Below are positions 63,601-64,000 of a stretch of 64,000 bases of DNA, piece after piece (the first letter of the stretch is position 1; each line of letters starts with the position of its first letter). The notes beneath the pieces are model-generated. The model had not been told where the DNA came from and did no database searches. It was given only the letters and a program-made list of their open reading frames with translations. Made by a program: the position numbers and the translations under genes. Source of the stretch: Pseudomonas turukhanskensis. Its GTDB lineage: Bacteria > Pseudomonadota > Gammaproteobacteria > Pseudomonadales > Pseudomonadaceae. The stretch spans positions 1-64,000 of the forward strand of contig NZ_BSFN01000013.1 of assembly GCF_027922365.1 (NCBI RefSeq), read 5' to 3'.

Positions 63601-64000
63601 CCGTTGGCCATCGACTTGAACAATGACCGTATGGCCGAACGCGTTTACGTAGGCGATACCATGGGCAAACTCTGGCGCATCGACCTCAATGGCACCTCCG
63701 TCAATGGCTGGGGTGTGCCGAGCTCGCTGGAGTCTGGCGGCGAGCCTGGCCCGCTGTTTACCGCACAGGACGACGAAGGCAACGTGCAACCTATCACTGC
63801 GCCGCTTTCCGCAGCGCTCAACAAGGATGGCAACCCCATCATCCTGTTCGGTACCGGCACGTTTTACCAAACCACCGACACCGACCTGACGTTGACGCAA
63901 CACACTGACAGCTTCTACGGCATCATCGACACCGGCGCCGTGGTGGCAACCGACCGGTCGACGTTGCAGGCGCAGCGAATCATCAAACAGGCGACAGCGT
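60622..64000 (+). CDS. pilY1: Pilus tip adhesin PilY1, 3' end beyond the window
   Basis: An open frame from ATG at 60622 (GGAGCGAG upstream) runs to the window end, at least 1126 codons. A signal sequence (AFSTYFVLALGIFTGANDANA) is followed by the PilY1 N-terminal block (GYFDSKKCYTY, WSGNYLNWAATQTIDPFRSAL). The C-terminal beta-propeller begins near residue 760 (SRLGDIINSDPVFI, VVGANDGMLHGFNA) and includes the calcium loop DLNNDRMAE. No von Willebrand A MIDAS motif (DxSxS) is seen, unlike in P. aeruginosa PAO1. It acts at the pilus tip in priming and adhesion. Confidence 0.93.
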   Translation, partial: MILQPTFKKLKAFSTYFVLALGIFTGANDANAVISQAPLVAGSTAVPGSLALTPSVEYPTILTLANLGTYSANTVYAGYFDSKKCYTYTYIANETTTNVSRFTPSSVATTATCANNLNNGLWSGNYLNWAATQTIDPFRSALTGGYRYVDTTTLTVLQKARHTGQGGYNSERTISATVAGSSATVRTRLNSGGTGYGYKMQITLGDNWSTYCTRSNGCTAQQLTNKTTSTYQGGALAAGVVYEASVRVEVCKATMPESNCVQYGSNWKPEGLIQQYAGDLRYSVFGYLNDSSATRDGGVLRAAQKYVGPTLGDLTDNTKKEWSATTGVMVQNPDSITSSMGVTIENSGVLNYLNKFGELTTNLHKSFDPVSELYYTAIRYFKGMQPVSTYSSYTAANGTDGSTAVWADKFPVISNWTGMDPVTYACQKNFILGIGDTNSHKDKNLPSAEATSGTNEPAKPQAVRDDTTVDVVAATRQVQTIERNDTPAIDLKVTAADFRGGNNNSAYIVGLAYDSHTKDIRPQIDGSQTVSTFWVDVREGGTLQARALNQYWLAAKYGGFKVPTNYGNPYERTTTLDTAWWTNSTADAPDLTANNDMRPTNFFVASDATLMIKSLKSAFANIVAQSAGTATALASNSTQLDTGSAIFQSAFNNTHWSGDLSMKTIDDGVVQPASWSAAAVLDARNGVTTRNIYTANTLTPSSDATYSTSTTGVNFDWSTLDADTKAALKATSSDATSVGDSVGELRVNYLRGDRTQERTANSSTQPFRQRGSRLGDIINSDPVFIAKQDYGYNLLRSSRWTSNGATAGAAYLTFRSSDSYQGRTPLVVVGANDGMLHGFNASETRSAGGGDELFAYVPRSIAGQLYRLTSPDYVHRYYVDGPATSSDAWINDEWKTLVVGTTGAGGNSVFALDVTNPSSMSSSNVLWEFTAPDMGATMFKPSIIALANGKFAVLVSSGYSNSAVTAGHVWLLDAADGSVIKKFDLPTTGYLGEPLAIDLNNDRMAERVYVGDTMGKLWRIDLNGTSVNGWGVPSSLESGGEPGPLFTAQDDEGNVQPITAPLSAALNKDGNPIILFGTGTFYQTTDTDLTLTQHTDSFYGIIDTGAVVATDRSTLQAQRIIKQATA

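Overview
The window is a chromosomal segment of a gammaproteobacterium of the genus Pseudomonas in the broad sense. From established knowledge of P. aeruginosa PAO1, the gene content and order closely follow the stretch from roxSR and the dpp dipeptide operon (about PA4490) to the minor pilin operon (about PA4554): roxSR, SIMPL protein, dppA-F, piuA/B/C, speC, a chemoreceptor, ampD/ampE, nadC, pilA, pilBCD, coaE, yacG, ndh, clpB, pgeF, rluD, bamD, pilS/pilR, thiO, fimU-pilV-pilW-pilX-pilY1. Coding density is high, with GC-rich codon use typical of the genus. The exception is the pilin locus at about 33.0-35.0 kb, which is visibly AT-richer.

Layout. 1-5 kb: a repeat-like segment, an SbmA/YddA-type ABC exporter, the RoxR/RoxS redox two-component pair and a periplasmic SIMPL protein. 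5.3-13 kb: a dipeptide ABC transporter (two binding proteins, DppB, C, D, F). 13-20.5 kb: iron uptake (PiuB reductase, PiuA TonB receptor, PiuC dioxygenase, Sel1 protein), with a 198-bp tandem amplification at the 3' end of piuB. 20.5-32 kb: speC, prfC, a DUF559 nuclease-like gene with repeats, a TatD hydrolase, a chemoreceptor, ampE/ampD and a large DUF1631 protein. 32-41.8 kb: nadC, a two-pilin locus enclosing an LtaS-like membrane transferase, then pilBCD-coaE-yacG and small genes. 41.8-53.4 kb: DUF1780, DUF3094, NDH-2, three tRNAs (Lys, Pro, Asn), a second DUF1631 protein with a PilZ protein, clpB, pgeF, rluD and bamD. 53.7-64 kb: pilS/pilR, thiO and the minor pilin/PilY1 operon, cut by the window end.

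How the parts fit. Type IV pilus biology dominates the right half: major pilin, assembly ATPase, platform protein, prepilin peptidase, minor pilins and tip adhesin PilY1, plus PilSR, which is expected to drive pilA through the sigma-54 site seen upstream of it. The most unusual module is the pilA - LtaS-like transferase - second pilin arrangement in the pilA/nadC interval. In this genus that interval carries variable pilin accessory genes, and an alkaline-phosphatase-superfamily lipid-headgroup transferase there suggests an undescribed pilin modification, for example with phosphoglycerol. The second pilin and FimU both have Ala instead of Gly before the predicted PilD cleavage site.

Intergenic regions hold several families of palindromic repeats (REP doublets, CCCTCTCCC-type doublets beside a DUF559 gene, CGTCATTCCCGC-type pairs, GGGTGTGC-type pairs). 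No insertion sequence, CRISPR array, rRNA or prophage was seen.
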